A stretch of 6,474 nt of DNA from Erysipelothrix sp. (GTDB taxonomy: Bacteria > Bacillota_I > Bacilli_A > Erysipelotrichales > Erysipelotrichaceae): positions 1 through 6,474 of the forward strand of contig JAAYNU010000073.1 in assembly GCA_012520695.1 (NCBI GenBank), in the 5' to 3' direction. Below are positions 1-6,474 of this stretch, piece after piece; the first letter of the stretch is position 1, and each line of letters starts with the position of its first letter. The translations under genes were made by a program, and so were the position numbers. The notes below the pieces were generated by a model that ran no database searches, had not been told where the DNA came from, and saw only the letters and a list, made by a program, of their open reading frames with translations.

Positions 1-1106
1 CTGTACTTCACAAAGTACACAATCAGAACAAGAAAAGGAACACCAGAAGCAATTATAATTATAATATACTCCTTCATCATCAGCCCAAGTAGTACCAAAA
101 GTGATGTGACAACTACCACCAACAGTACAAGAACCAGTGGCATACGATTCTTCTGTTTAACGTATAATTCAATGTCTAGTACTTCATCATCCGACTGTAC
201 ACGCCCAACACGATACAGACGCGACGTAAGTTCATTGAAATCCTGCTCACCCATAAACAGTAAGTTCATATCCACAGTGTTTGCTTGATTCGTAAGCTTC
301 AAGTTCAATGCACTGATACCATTCGCAGTTCGCGTAATCGTACCATCGGCTTCTAAATCCGCATACACCGCATTAAATAATTCCTTCTCACGATAATTCA
401 CAATTAAACGATTCGATTCAAAGTTAAACTCATAATCCTGTTTCGTCAGTGTTGAATATAATGCGAAGGCTGTCAGTAATATAAATAGTAGAATAACTAT
501 TATTAATATTAATGTATCTCTTAAATCATATAAGTAAGGCACAAAATTGAAGAATAAATCCTCAAGAAATGCAAAGGCAAGTACAGTGAAGATTAAAGAA
601 TAAGCCAGAAAAGATACATTCATTAATCGACGTCCCAAAGACATCCTTACAATATGATCTTCCCCAACTTCAGAAAATCCCATAATGAATCCAACATAGT
701 AAATACACTGAATCACTAAAGCGACAATCGCAAGTAAACTAATCGATTTGAATCCCTTTAAGACACGAAAATCCCGATTAATATAATACCCATCATCATA
801 ATAATCCGCAGAAAACGACATATCAGTCCCATCTGAATTAAAGGTAAATGTATCATAATCAATGACCTCACCATAATAATCCAAACCTACATACTGATAA
901 TCCTTATCGGTTTTAACGATAATAGATTCACCCATAACATCGACACCTTCAATAGAAGTAACTCTTACTTTACCATTTTGAGTTAATGTAATTCCAGGCC
1001 CATCATTATAAGCAATGGGTTCCTTAACACCATTCTATACGATCACACTAACAAAAGTGATTATGAGCTCAATGTTAATAAAAGAACGAACATTAAATCT
1101 CTTCAT
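1..1106 (-). pseudogene. Multi-pass membrane protein gene with in-frame TAG, 3' partial
   Basis: I do not recognise a family. From the ATG at 1106 one frame runs 368 codons to the window edge with a single break, a TAG at 1037..1035 (codon 24). Codons 1-23 encode a basic start (MKRFNVR) and a hydrophobic stretch like a signal or first membrane helix. After the TAG comes a probably external part, about 25-115, rich in Tyr, Asp and Gly. Then come hydrophobic segments near 121-144, 161-190 and 198-218, a soluble part near 222-321 (mixed alpha/beta, probably cytoplasmic), and two more hydrophobic segments near 323-343 and 346-366. The frame is otherwise intact over more than 340 codons, so the damage is recent, the TAG is a sequence error, or translation restarts. 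The first in-frame start after the TAG is the ATG at 935 (residue 58), which would drop the first helix. It follows the acetyltransferase by 71 bases on the same strand. The membrane nature is clear; function is unknown. Confidence 0.6.
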
Positions 1107-1114
1107 AGACACTA

Positions 1115-1119
1115 CCTTC
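1115..1119 (-). promoter_or_regulatory. Probable ribosome binding site of the interrupted membrane protein gene
   Basis: GAAGG lies eight bases before the ATG at 1106. It supports that ATG as the original start, placing the TAG at codon 24 inside the coding region and not upstream of it. Confidence 0.5.
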
Positions 1120-1177
1120 TTCCCATAATAAGTTTACACCAACTAGCCACATACCATTATGGAAATGATACCAAAGA

Positions 1178-1735
1178 CTACTCTGGCGATACGAGTTCTT
1201 TAACGACTCGCGCAGGATTCCCTACAAGTACCACATTATCGCCAAAGGACTTAGTTACAACAGATCCTGCACCGACAACCACGTTATCACCCAAAGTTAC
1301 ACCAGGGCATACGATAACACCACCACCAAGCCACGCATTGTCACCAATCGTGATTGGAATACCAAATTCAAGACCTGAATTACGCTCAATTGGATCCAGT
1401 GGATGCGTTGCGGTATACAACTGAACATTCGGACCGAACATACAATTGTCCCCAATAACTACAGGACACACATCAAGAATAATCGTACCAAAATTGGAAA
1501 AGAAATTTTCACCAACAGTGATATTAAAACCATAATCAACACGAAGATCTGGCTCAATATTTAAATACTCACCCGTCGACTTAAAAAGATCCTTCAATAA
1601 GTAACTACGCTTTATTGCGTTCAATTCATTATTGATATTCTTAACCGATAAACGAGACTTCCTACGAAGTTCGACTAACTCCGAACACCCCGCATTATAC
1701 ATTTCACCGTTAATCATTTTCTCTAATTCACTCAT
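1178..1735 (-). CDS. Maltose/galactoside-type O-acetyltransferase (hexapeptide repeat)
   Basis: This is a predicted cytoplasmic acetyl-CoA-dependent O-acetyltransferase of the maltose/galactoside/nodulation (Maa/LacA/NodL) group; the acceptor sugar cannot be told from sequence. From the ATG at 1735 it has 185 residues, typical of the family. The N-terminal helical cap begins MSELEKMINGEMYNAG and includes ELRRKSR. A left-handed beta-helix follows, with imperfect hexapeptide repeats such as ITVGEN, VVIGDN, ITIGDN, VTLGDN and VVVGAG. The loop TATHPLDP carries the likely catalytic His at 111. GNPARVVKEL (172-181) is the usual C-terminal signature. A start at 1813 would add 26 residues lying over the miaA C-terminus and is not supported; the ATG at 1735 has a strong AAGGAGA five bases upstream. 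It overlaps miaA by eight bases, so it is probably translated from the same message. It ends with TAG at 1180..1178, followed in frame by TAA seven codons later. Family is certain; the maa symbol would be a guess. Confidence 0.93.
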   Translation of the reverse strand: MSELEKMINGEMYNAGCSELVELRRKSRLSVKNINNELNAIKRSYLLKDLFKSTGEYLNIEPDLRVDYGFNITVGENFFSNFGTIILDVCPVVIGDNCMFGPNVQLYTATHPLDPIERNSGLEFGIPITIGDNAWLGGGVIVCPGVTLGDNVVVGAGSVVTKSFGDNVVLVGNPARVVKELVSPE

Positions 1736-2642
1736 GTGTCTCTCCTTGCCATTTGATGATGGAATCGTGGACATCTGATTTGAATGTAGGACTGAAAATA
1801 TCCATCCACTCACAAACCATTTGATGTTTAAACCACGTTAACTGACGTTTCGCAAAGCGACGCGTATTACGCTTAATCAAATCACTTGTTTCAACCAAAC
1901 TATTATTTCCCAGGAAATAATCCTTAAACTCACGATACCCAATCGACTGCATCGACTGAAGATCAAATACATTAGGATCCGAACTATACAAAGCACTCAC
2001 TTCTTCAACTAGGCCGTTCTCAAACATGAGATCGACTCTTGATTCAATGCGTTCATAAACTTTCTTGCGATCCCCTTGAAGAAATAGAACCAAGGCATCG
2101 TACAATACGACATCCTTTTTATCTTGGTTTAAATCCTTACGCGTCTTCTCATGATACTTCACACTTTCAAGTGCACGCAGTATTCGCTTACGATTATTGG
2201 GATGAATTGATTCAGCACTCTGAGGATCAAGAGTTACAAGTTCCTGATACAAGACTTCAGTATCCCGATCATCTTCCACAATATCACCCTGATGCTCTAA
2301 CTCAAAACGATAATCCTTAATCAGAGCATTTAAATAAAGACCCGTACCACCCACGACAATGGGAAGCTTCCCCTTCGCATAAATTAGATCAATAGCATTA
2401 CGCGCATCCTCTTGGAACCGCGCCACATTATATGGCGTATGAATGTCCGTAACATCAATCAAATGATGAACGATACCCTCTCGCTCCTCAATGGGAGTCT
2501 TCGCAGAACCAACATTCAGCTCCTTATAGACCGCCACCGAATCAGCTGAAATAATCTCACCATTCAATTCATGCGCCAATTTAATTGCTAATGAACTCTT
2601 ACCCGAAGCCGTTAGACCCGCAATCACCAGCACTTTTTTCAT
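1728..2642 (-). CDS. miaA: tRNA dimethylallyltransferase MiaA
   Basis: MiaA transfers the dimethylallyl group from dimethylallyl diphosphate to N6 of A37, next to the anticodon of tRNAs that read UNN codons. This gives i6A, the substrate for later methylthiolation by MiaB. The protein is 304 residues, the usual length. It shows the P-loop GLTASGKSS (9-17), where most homologues have Pro instead of Leu10; the SADS element (32-35) with VGSAKTP (44-50); GGTGLY (98-103); the HPNNRKRILRALE segment (147-159); IGYREF (234-239); and TRRFAKRQLTWFK (260-272), a C-terminal signature of the family. The ATG at 2642 lies in an ATGA overlap with the mutL stop, with AAGGAA at 2656..2651 eight bases upstream. 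Its TGA stop at 1730..1728 lies inside the next gene. mutL-miaA adjacency is common in bacteria and suggests shared transcription, not a shared pathway. Confidence 0.97.
   Translation of the reverse strand: MKKVLVIAGLTASGKSSLAIKLAHELNGEIISADSVAVYKELNVGSAKTPIEEREGIVHHLIDVTDIHTPYNVARFQEDARNAIDLIYAKGKLPIVVGGTGLYLNALIKDYRFELEHQGDIVEDDRDTEVLYQELVTLDPQSAESIHPNNRKRILRALESVKYHEKTRKDLNQDKKDVVLYDALVLFLQGDRKKVYERIESRVDLMFENGLVEEVSALYSSDPNVFDLQSMQSIGYREFKDYFLGNNSLVETSDLIKRNTRRFAKRQLTWFKHQMVCEWMDIFSPTFKSDVHDSIIKWQGETHE
1741..1747 (-). promoter_or_regulatory. Ribosome binding site of the O-acetyltransferase gene
   Basis: AAGGAGA lies five bases before the ATG at 1735 and inside the last codons of miaA. 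It decides the start: the alternative upstream start at 1813 would place the Shine-Dalgarno sequence inside the coding region and add residues not found in this family. Confidence 0.8.
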
Positions 2643-4417
2643 CGCTTAAATTCCTTAATGAGTTGATCATGTTCAACCGTGATAAACGTTGGGCGACCAT
2701 GTGGACAATGGAATGGTTGCGCACATTCCCTTAACTGATCAATTAATTGAACCATCTCATCCATACTCATATATTCATTAAATCGAACCGAGGAATGACA
2801 CGCCAATGTCGCAAGCACATTCTGACGAAGACTTTCCTTACGAATGTTTCGCTTGTCCTCAAACATATCAAGGATCTCATTCACGAATTCAGAAATCTCG
2901 TTCTCCTTAATCCACAATGGAACTGACCTAAGAACCAAAGCACTGTCGTCCATAGCCTCAAGAAGAATTTGAAATTCCTTAAATGTATCATTAATCTGAT
3001 CCACTTCTTCCATGATTGCTTTACGACCCTCAAATACCATTGGAATCAATAAATCCTGAACAGGCGTTTGGTGATTCAATAGTTTATTCTGGAAGTATTC
3101 ATATCGAACCCGTTCCATAGCGGCATGCTGATCCACAATATAAAGACCCAAATCACCCTGAGCAAGAATATACTTACCAGACATTTGAGAAAGAACACTC
3201 AGGGGTTCAATACGACTCACAAAGACGGATTCTTCGACAGAGGTTTCAACGTGTTCTTCAATGTTGGTTTCGACACGATCATCGATGATAATATTTTCTT
3301 CTATAGAAACTATATCGTCAAAAGTCACAGGCACTTCCTTAATGATAGGCATCGGAACTTTTTCAATCAGCCAATCCTTGAAGTCCTGTTGTTCCACTAC
3401 TTCCTTGGGTTTAAAGACAATCTTTTGAGGACGCATTTTCTCATTCAACATACCCTCTAAAGTATTAAGAATCAATTCAATTAATACATCATCCTTAGAT
3501 AAACGAATTTCCCACTTTGAAGGATGAACGTTCACATCCACAAGCTGTGGATCCACTTCAATGTTCATCACAACGATTGGATACCGATCATGAGGAATGT
3601 GACGACGATACGCATCCACGACAGCCTTTTGAGCCTTGGGTAGACGAATCATACGATCGTTAATGTACAACCAGATTGCATAACGGTTTGAACGCGTATG
3701 CTGAGGCAAAGCCATCACACCACTAATCTTAAAGTCATAGTTACGCTCGGAAAATTCAATCGAGTCAGTAGAAATATGAGAGCCATAAATACGATGGAAC
3801 ACATCACTCTGATCACCTCGACCGTACGAACGGAATGACAACTTATCATCCGTATGAAGAGTAAAGGAAATATGAGGATTTCCAATCGCAAATTTTTGAA
3901 CAATATCAATAATAATTGAACTCTCATAATTCGTATTTTTAATGTGTTTCAGCCGTGCAGGCGTCTTCAAGAATAAGTGCTTAACAGAAATAGTTGTCCC
4001 TTGATTACGCGCAAAACGCTTAAACTCAAGTTGTTTCCCGTTATCGATATCAATAACGTGACCCTCATCACCCTGATGAGAACTCGCCACAACTCGTGTA
4101 ACAGAAGCAATCGAAGGCAATGCCTCACCCCTGAAACCAAAGGTACTGATTTCGTTTAAATCCTGAGTATCATGAATCTTCGAAGTCGAATGACGATCAA
4201 AAGCACGCACTAAGTCATCCTTACCCATGCCTTCACCATCATCACTAACCTCAATCAACTCCATGCCCCCTTGCTTAACACGAATTTCAATGTGTTTCGC
4301 ATGAGCATCAATGGAGTTCTCAACCAATTCCTTAATAATACCAGCAGGGCGTTCAACAACTTCCCCCGCCGCAATCATATTCGTAAGATGTTCATCTAGG
4401 ACACGAATCTTACTCAT
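2639..4417 (-). CDS. mutL: DNA mismatch repair protein MutL with endonuclease site
   Basis: MutL couples mismatch recognition by MutS to strand incision. The protein is 592 residues, a normal length. The N-terminal GHKL ATPase shows E30 and N34 in KELVENS, D59-x-G-x-G63, GFRGEAL (94-100) and the QGTTI segment (about 139-143). A transducer domain follows with NVHPSKWEIR (296-305). An acidic, poorly conserved linker spans about 335-400. The C-terminal dimerisation and nuclease domain has DQHAAMERVRYE (429-440), ACHSSVR (539-545) and CPHGRP (571-576). These are the metal-binding motifs of MutL proteins from organisms that nick DNA without MutH. QDLLIP (454-459) fits the beta-clamp-binding motif described in Bacillus subtilis MutL. 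The start is the ATG at 4417, with GAGGTGA at 4430..4424 six bases upstream inside mutS. The TGA stop overlaps the miaA start by four bases. Confidence 0.98.
   Translation of the reverse strand: MSKIRVLDEHLTNMIAAGEVVERPAGIIKELVENSIDAHAKHIEIRVKQGGMELIEVSDDGEGMGKDDLVRAFDRHSTSKIHDTQDLNEISTFGFRGEALPSIASVTRVVASSHQGDEGHVIDIDNGKQLEFKRFARNQGTTISVKHLFLKTPARLKHIKNTNYESSIIIDIVQKFAIGNPHISFTLHTDDKLSFRSYGRGDQSDVFHRIYGSHISTDSIEFSERNYDFKISGVMALPQHTRSNRYAIWLYINDRMIRLPKAQKAVVDAYRRHIPHDRYPIVVMNIEVDPQLVDVNVHPSKWEIRLSKDDVLIELILNTLEGMLNEKMRPQKIVFKPKEVVEQQDFKDWLIEKVPMPIIKEVPVTFDDIVSIEENIIIDDRVETNIEEHVETSVEESVFVSRIEPLSVLSQMSGKYILAQGDLGLYIVDQHAAMERVRYEYFQNKLLNHQTPVQDLLIPMVFEGRKAIMEEVDQINDTFKEFQILLEAMDDSALVLRSVPLWIKENEISEFVNEILDMFEDKRNIRKESLRQNVLATLACHSSVRFNEYMSMDEMVQLIDQLRECAQPFHCPHGRPTFITVEHDQLIKEFKR
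3227..3274 (-). repeat. Imperfect 24-base tandem duplication in the mutL linker
   Basis: Two adjacent 24-base units (3274..3251 and 3250..3227) encode VETNIEEH and VETSVEES at MutL residues 382-397. By direct alignment 16 of 24 bases match. The repeat keeps the frame and lies in the flexible acidic linker between the ATPase and nuclease domains, where length change is tolerated. Confidence 0.6.
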
Positions 4418-6474
4418 TATTCATCACCTCGCAAAATTTCCTGTAGTTCACTCAACAACATGAGCGATTCAATCGGCGTAATCTTATCCGCATCAATTCT
4501 TAATAAGCGATCTTTCACGATTGAGTAATGTTGGGGTTCAACCTCAACAGATATAATCTTATTATCAATATTTACAGAAGACTTTGAAAGTTCCAGAACC
4601 TGTAAGTTCTGTGATGCTCGATCAATCAGTGATTTCGGTAAGTGCGCAAGACGCGCAACGTTAATACCATAAGACTGCTTAGCAGAACCATCAACGACAC
4701 GATACAAGAACGTAACCTTCTCATTCTCTTCATACACTTCCACATGAACGTTCTTCATCCCAGGATACATGGACTCCAAAGCAACTAATTCATGATAGTG
4801 CGTTGAGAAAACAGACATACACGAAACAGACATATGAATGTACTCAAGTATTGCCTGAGCAAGAGCCATCCCATCATAAGTAGATGTACCACGACCAATT
4901 TCATCAAACAATATTAGAGAGTGTTTCGTCGCACGCGTCAAAGCTGTTTGTGCTTCCATCATCTCCACCATGAACGTCGACTGACCCATTAAAATATCAT
5001 CACTTGAACCCATACGCGTAAAGATTTGATCCACGATTGATATATTCGCAAAATCACAAGGCACAAAACACCCAATCTGAGCCATAATTACATTCAATGC
5101 CAACATACGCATATACGTACTCTTACCACCCATATTCGGACCCGTAAGAATTAAGATTTTACGATCCTGATCAATTAAGACATCTGAAGCAATGTATTGA
5201 TGGTCCACAAGACGCTGCGCTAAAACTGGATGCTTACCAGCCTTGATATCAATGATTGACTCACGGTTAAAGACCGGGCGCGTATAGCCAGGTAGTTTCG
5301 ATACATCCGCAAGACTCAAGAGAATATCCAAATAGGCAATAGCTTCACCCACCGCATGAATTCCCTTCGAGAAACCCGCAACATATTCAGAATAATCCAC
5401 AAACAATTGACTCTCAAGCTTAAGAATCGATTCACTCGCCTGAGAAATTTTTGTCTCATATTCCTGAAGTTCTTGATTAATATAACGCTCACCCGTAGTA
5501 AGTGTTTGTTTACGAATAAAGCCATGTTCCTCTTTAACGTTTTCAACCTGGCCCTTTGAGATTTCAATATAATATCCAAACGAACGGTTATATCCAACCT
5601 TCAAATTCTTAATACCTGTAATATCCTTTTGTTTCTGTTCATAAGCCAAGAGCCACTGACGACCCTTTTTAGTTAGACTCATTAATTCATCCAGTTCTTT
5701 ATTGAGACCTGGTTTAAAGGTACGTCCTTCCTTCAGTGCGACAGGCGCATCATCATAGATTGTATCCTCCAAAGAATTCATAAGCGACGTCAGGGGATCA
5801 ATGGAAAGAAAATCAAAAAGACCAATTGCCCTGAAGTTCTCTTGAACCATTTCAAAGACCTGAAGTGATTTTTTCAATCTCACAAAATCCTGAGCATTGT
5901 GTTTCCCACTCGCAAGACGCGCCACAACACGATGTATGTCATACGTATCCTTAAGCTGAGCTACTGATTCATCACTTAAACGAAAATCATTAATGAGATA
6001 TTCGATTTGATCCTGACGTTTCAGAATTAAATTTTCATTAATAAGCGGCTGCATCAAAACAGTTTTCAATGCACGCGCACCCATATTCGTTTGCGTACGG
6101 TTCAAGAAATGATACAAAGATAAGTCCTTTGATTTTTGATGATCGATGAGTTCCAAATTACTCATGGCCGCAAAGTCCATTTTCAAATACGATTCGTCAT
6201 TTAATACTAAGACATCCGAAAGATGATCTAACTTACGCTTATGCGTATAGAAAAGATATTGATTCAAACGAGCCAAAGCAGATTCAATCGCACTATCAGC
6301 ATGCTTTGTGTCCTTATCAATTTCATCTTCAATCGAAACATAAATATCAGTTTTAGATTCAATCTCATAAGCATCAAAACTACTGTTTACTACTAACTCT
6401 TTAACTTGAAATTGTTGGAGAGACTTGATTATTTCTAGTGGTTCATTAGGAATTCTTAAAGCACGGACATTCCC
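4417..6474 (-). CDS. mutS: DNA mismatch repair protein MutS, 5' partial
   Basis: MutS recognises mispairs and small loops in DNA as an ATP-dependent dimer and recruits MutL. The frame is open from the window edge to a TAA at 4419..4417, giving 685 residues; the mismatch-binding N-terminal domain with its Phe-x-Glu motif lies outside. Visible parts, numbered from the edge: end of the connector domain (about 1-60); core/lever start with MSNLELI (about 104-110) and NMGARALK; clamp region with GYNRSFGYYIEIS (about 295-306); Walker A GPNMGGKST (445-453); GSSDDILMGQSTFM (from 489); Walker B and signature DEIGRGTSTYDG (524-535); STHYHEL (557-563); and a C-terminal helical dimerisation tail ending ITPIESLMLLSELQEIL. 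All ATPase motifs are intact. A TTG at 6276 could be mistaken for a start, but homology to MutS continues upstream of it without a stop. The stop overlaps the mutL start by one base, so the two genes are probably translated together. The family assignment is certain. Confidence 0.98.
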   Translation of the reverse strand, partial: GNVRALRIPNEPLEIIKSLQQFQVKELVVNSSFDAYEIESKTDIYVSIEDEIDKDTKHADSAIESALARLNQYLFYTHKRKLDHLSDVLVLNDESYLKMDFAAMSNLELIDHQKSKDLSLYHFLNRTQTNMGARALKTVLMQPLINENLILKRQDQIEYLINDFRLSDESVAQLKDTYDIHRVVARLASGKHNAQDFVRLKKSLQVFEMVQENFRAIGLFDFLSIDPLTSLMNSLEDTIYDDAPVALKEGRTFKPGLNKELDELMSLTKKGRQWLLAYEQKQKDITGIKNLKVGYNRSFGYYIEISKGQVENVKEEHGFIRKQTLTTGERYINQELQEYETKISQASESILKLESQLFVDYSEYVAGFSKGIHAVGEAIAYLDILLSLADVSKLPGYTRPVFNRESIIDIKAGKHPVLAQRLVDHQYIASDVLIDQDRKILILTGPNMGGKSTYMRMLALNVIMAQIGCFVPCDFANISIVDQIFTRMGSSDDILMGQSTFMVEMMEAQTALTRATKHSLILFDEIGRGTSTYDGMALAQAILEYIHMSVSCMSVFSTHYHELVALESMYPGMKNVHVEVYEENEKVTFLYRVVDGSAKQSYGINVARLAHLPKSLIDRASQNLQVLELSKSSVNIDNKIISVEVEPQHYSIVKDRLLRIDADKITPIESLMLLSELQEILRGDE

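Noticed and set aside
106..288. Plus-strand Ser/Thr-rich open frame of 60 codons
   Set aside because: It is antisense to the membrane protein frame; its composition reflects the complement of that frame.
1107..1177. Terminator or promoter in the 71-base gap after the acetyltransferase
   Set aside because: I found only a very short palindrome (CCAT-T-ATGG) without a GC-rich stem or T-run, and no hexamer pair with good spacing.
1035..1180. TAG read as a sense codon in this genome
   Set aside because: TAG also ends the acetyltransferase at the expected family length (1180..1178), and the other genes end in TAA or TGA, so general recoding is not supported.
1736..1813. Longer start for the O-acetyltransferase at 1813
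   Set aside because: The extra 26 residues lie over the miaA C-terminus in another frame, do not resemble the family, and would place the strong AAGGAGA site inside the gene.
2039..2320. Plus-strand open frame of 93 codons inside miaA
   Set aside because: It is an antisense shadow of miaA with no recognisable domain.
3125..3460. Plus-strand open frame of 111 codons inside mutL
   Set aside because: It is an antisense shadow of a fully conserved mutL, with no family resemblance.
6274..6276. TTG at 6276 as the mutS start
   Set aside because: The frame stays open to the window edge, and the 66 codons upstream read as the MutS connector domain.

Overview
The window is an AT-rich, tightly packed segment of a low-GC bacterial chromosome. 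Every supportable gene is on the minus strand, so it reads from right to left. The order mutS-mutL-miaA, a MutL with an endonuclease site, AAGGAG-like ribosome binding sites and the low GC all suggest a Bacillota (Firmicutes) genome. An Erysipelotrichia-like lineage is a plausible but weakly supported guess. No plasmid, phage, insertion sequence, CRISPR array or RNA gene is visible.

Layout in transcription order. mutS (6474 to 4417) has lost its 5' end at the window edge but keeps its connector, core/clamp and ATPase domains. mutL (4417 to 2639) is complete. miaA (2642 to 1728) is complete. A hexapeptide-repeat maltose/galactoside-type O-acetyltransferase (1735 to 1178) is also complete. After a 71-base gap comes an unrecognised multi-pass membrane protein (1106 to beyond base 1). 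It has an in-frame TAG at codon 24 and runs off the left edge of the window.

The first four genes are joined by overlaps: 1 base (TAATG) between mutS and mutL, 4 bases (ATGA) between mutL and miaA, and 8 bases between miaA and the acetyltransferase. They look like one translationally coupled operon. MutS and MutL form the core of DNA mismatch repair. MiaA modifies A37 of tRNAs that read UNN codons. The acetyltransferase has no evident functional link to repair and sits where hfq follows miaA in many other bacteria. No convincing terminator or promoter was found between it and the membrane protein gene.

The content is mostly well-known housekeeping genes and I see no clear new system. The points most worth a second look are the interrupted membrane protein gene, the coupling of the acetyltransferase to miaA, a MutL beta-clamp motif with no obvious MutS counterpart, and a short duplication in the MutL linker.
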